A stretch of DNA of 15,265 bases. Source: Betaproteobacteria bacterium (lineage in GTDB: Bacteria > Pseudomonadota > Gammaproteobacteria > Burkholderiales > Sulfuriferulaceae). The notes under the pieces were generated by a model that worked only from the letters and a program-made list of their open reading frames with translations, made no database searches and was not told the origin of the DNA. The stretch is taken from contig DMQT01000102.1 of NCBI GenBank assembly GCA_003455595.1, positions 1-15,265 of the forward strand, read 5' to 3'. A program made the translations under genes and the position numbers. Each line of letters starts with the position of its first letter. Position 1 is the first letter of the stretch. Shown one piece after another: positions 14,897-15,265 of the stretch.

Positions 14897-15265
14897 TTAC
14901 CCCTTGGGCAGCACGCCATCATGGAACTGCAGCGTCGCCAAACTACGACCATGGCGCGCTTCCACTGTGATACGCGAAATCGCCGCACTCCCGACCTGGA
15001 TCCGGTAGGCATTTTGCGGCGGCATGCCCAGCACCTGCGCCAGCAACATACGGATCACCCCGGCGTGGCACACGACCAGCAGGTGTTTGCCAGGATGCAT
15101 GGCCAGCACGGCGTCCCAGCCTGCGGCAGCACGCGCATGGAAATCGACTATCGGTTCAGCACCTGCCGGGCGATGTGTCACCGGGTCGCACTTGAAGTTG
15201 AATAACAGGTCCGGTTGATCGACGCTGAGCTGGGCTGCGGTCTGGCCTTCCCATACGCCGAACGT
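14897..15265 (-). CDS. Histidine phosphatase family protein (partial, 5' end beyond window)
   Basis: The C-terminal ~122 residues of a histidine phosphatase (phosphoglycerate mutase-like superfamily). The frame is open to the window edge, where it reads FGVWEGQTAAQL, the family block that follows the catalytic RHG motif; the RHG itself must lie outside. The second catalytic His is present in LLVVCHAGVIRMLLAQ. A GTG at 15181 is in frame but lies inside the conserved domain, so it is not the true start. Relatives include alpha-ribazole phosphatase (CobC) and broad small-molecule phosphatases; there is not enough here to choose. The downstream TauE/SafE gene starts six bases after its TAA stop. 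Confidence 0.88.
   Translation of the reverse strand, partial: TFGVWEGQTAAQLSVDQPDLLFNFKCDPVTHRPAGAEPIVDFHARAAAGWDAVLAMHPGKHLLVVCHAGVIRMLLAQVLGMPPQNAYRIQVGSAAISRITVEARHGRSLATLQFHDGVLPKG

Noticed and set aside
1..15265. Mobile element, phage, CRISPR or tRNA genes
   Set aside because: I saw no transposase, integrase, terminal repeats, regularly spaced repeats or cloverleaf-like sequence on either strand.

Overview
The window is ordinary-looking chromosomal DNA of fairly high GC (around 60% by eye) from a Gram-negative bacterium. The periplasmic glucan genes, a glutathione-dependent formaldehyde pathway, a Tat-exported protein and a c-type cytochrome all point to Proteobacteria. Gene content and gene style suggest a betaproteobacterium (for example the Nitrosomonadales), but that placement is an inference. 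I found no tRNA, rRNA, CRISPR array, insertion sequence or integrase, and genes fill almost all of the window.

Layout from left to right. (1) 38-2784, plus strand: a GAF-GGDEF-EAL cyclic-di-GMP protein whose stop codon overlaps the start of a small PAP2-type membrane protein. (2) 2909-4860, plus: adhC and fghA, a one-base-overlap pair that oxidises formaldehyde to formate through glutathione adducts. (3) 4871-6394, minus: a SulP-family anion transporter with a C-terminal STAS domain, convergent with fghA. (4) 6395-6807: the only long gene-free stretch, which must hold the divergent control region for the SulP gene and the next operon; it contains two clear inverted repeats. (5) 6808-12475, plus: opgG-opgH-opgD, a compact operon for osmoregulated periplasmic glucans with a glucosyltransferase (OpgH) between two paralogous periplasmic proteins, one with a Sec-type and one with a Tat-type signal. 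(6) 12661-14078, plus: a small periplasmic mono-haem cytochrome c translationally coupled to a PAPS-dependent sulfotransferase, behind its own candidate promoter. (7) 14174-15265, minus: a histidine phosphatase cut by the window edge, followed by a TauE/SafE-family membrane exporter.

How the genes work together: AdhC and FghA are two consecutive enzymes of one pathway. OpgH builds the glucan backbone across the inner membrane, and OpgG and OpgD (GH186-type proteins) act on it in the periplasm. The cytochrome-sulfotransferase pair is the least explained unit and the best lead for an undescribed function. Three genes with possible links to sulfur (SulP, sulfotransferase, TauE/SafE) lie within 10 kb, but nothing in the sequence ties them into one pathway. 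I see no clearly novel defence or mobile system.
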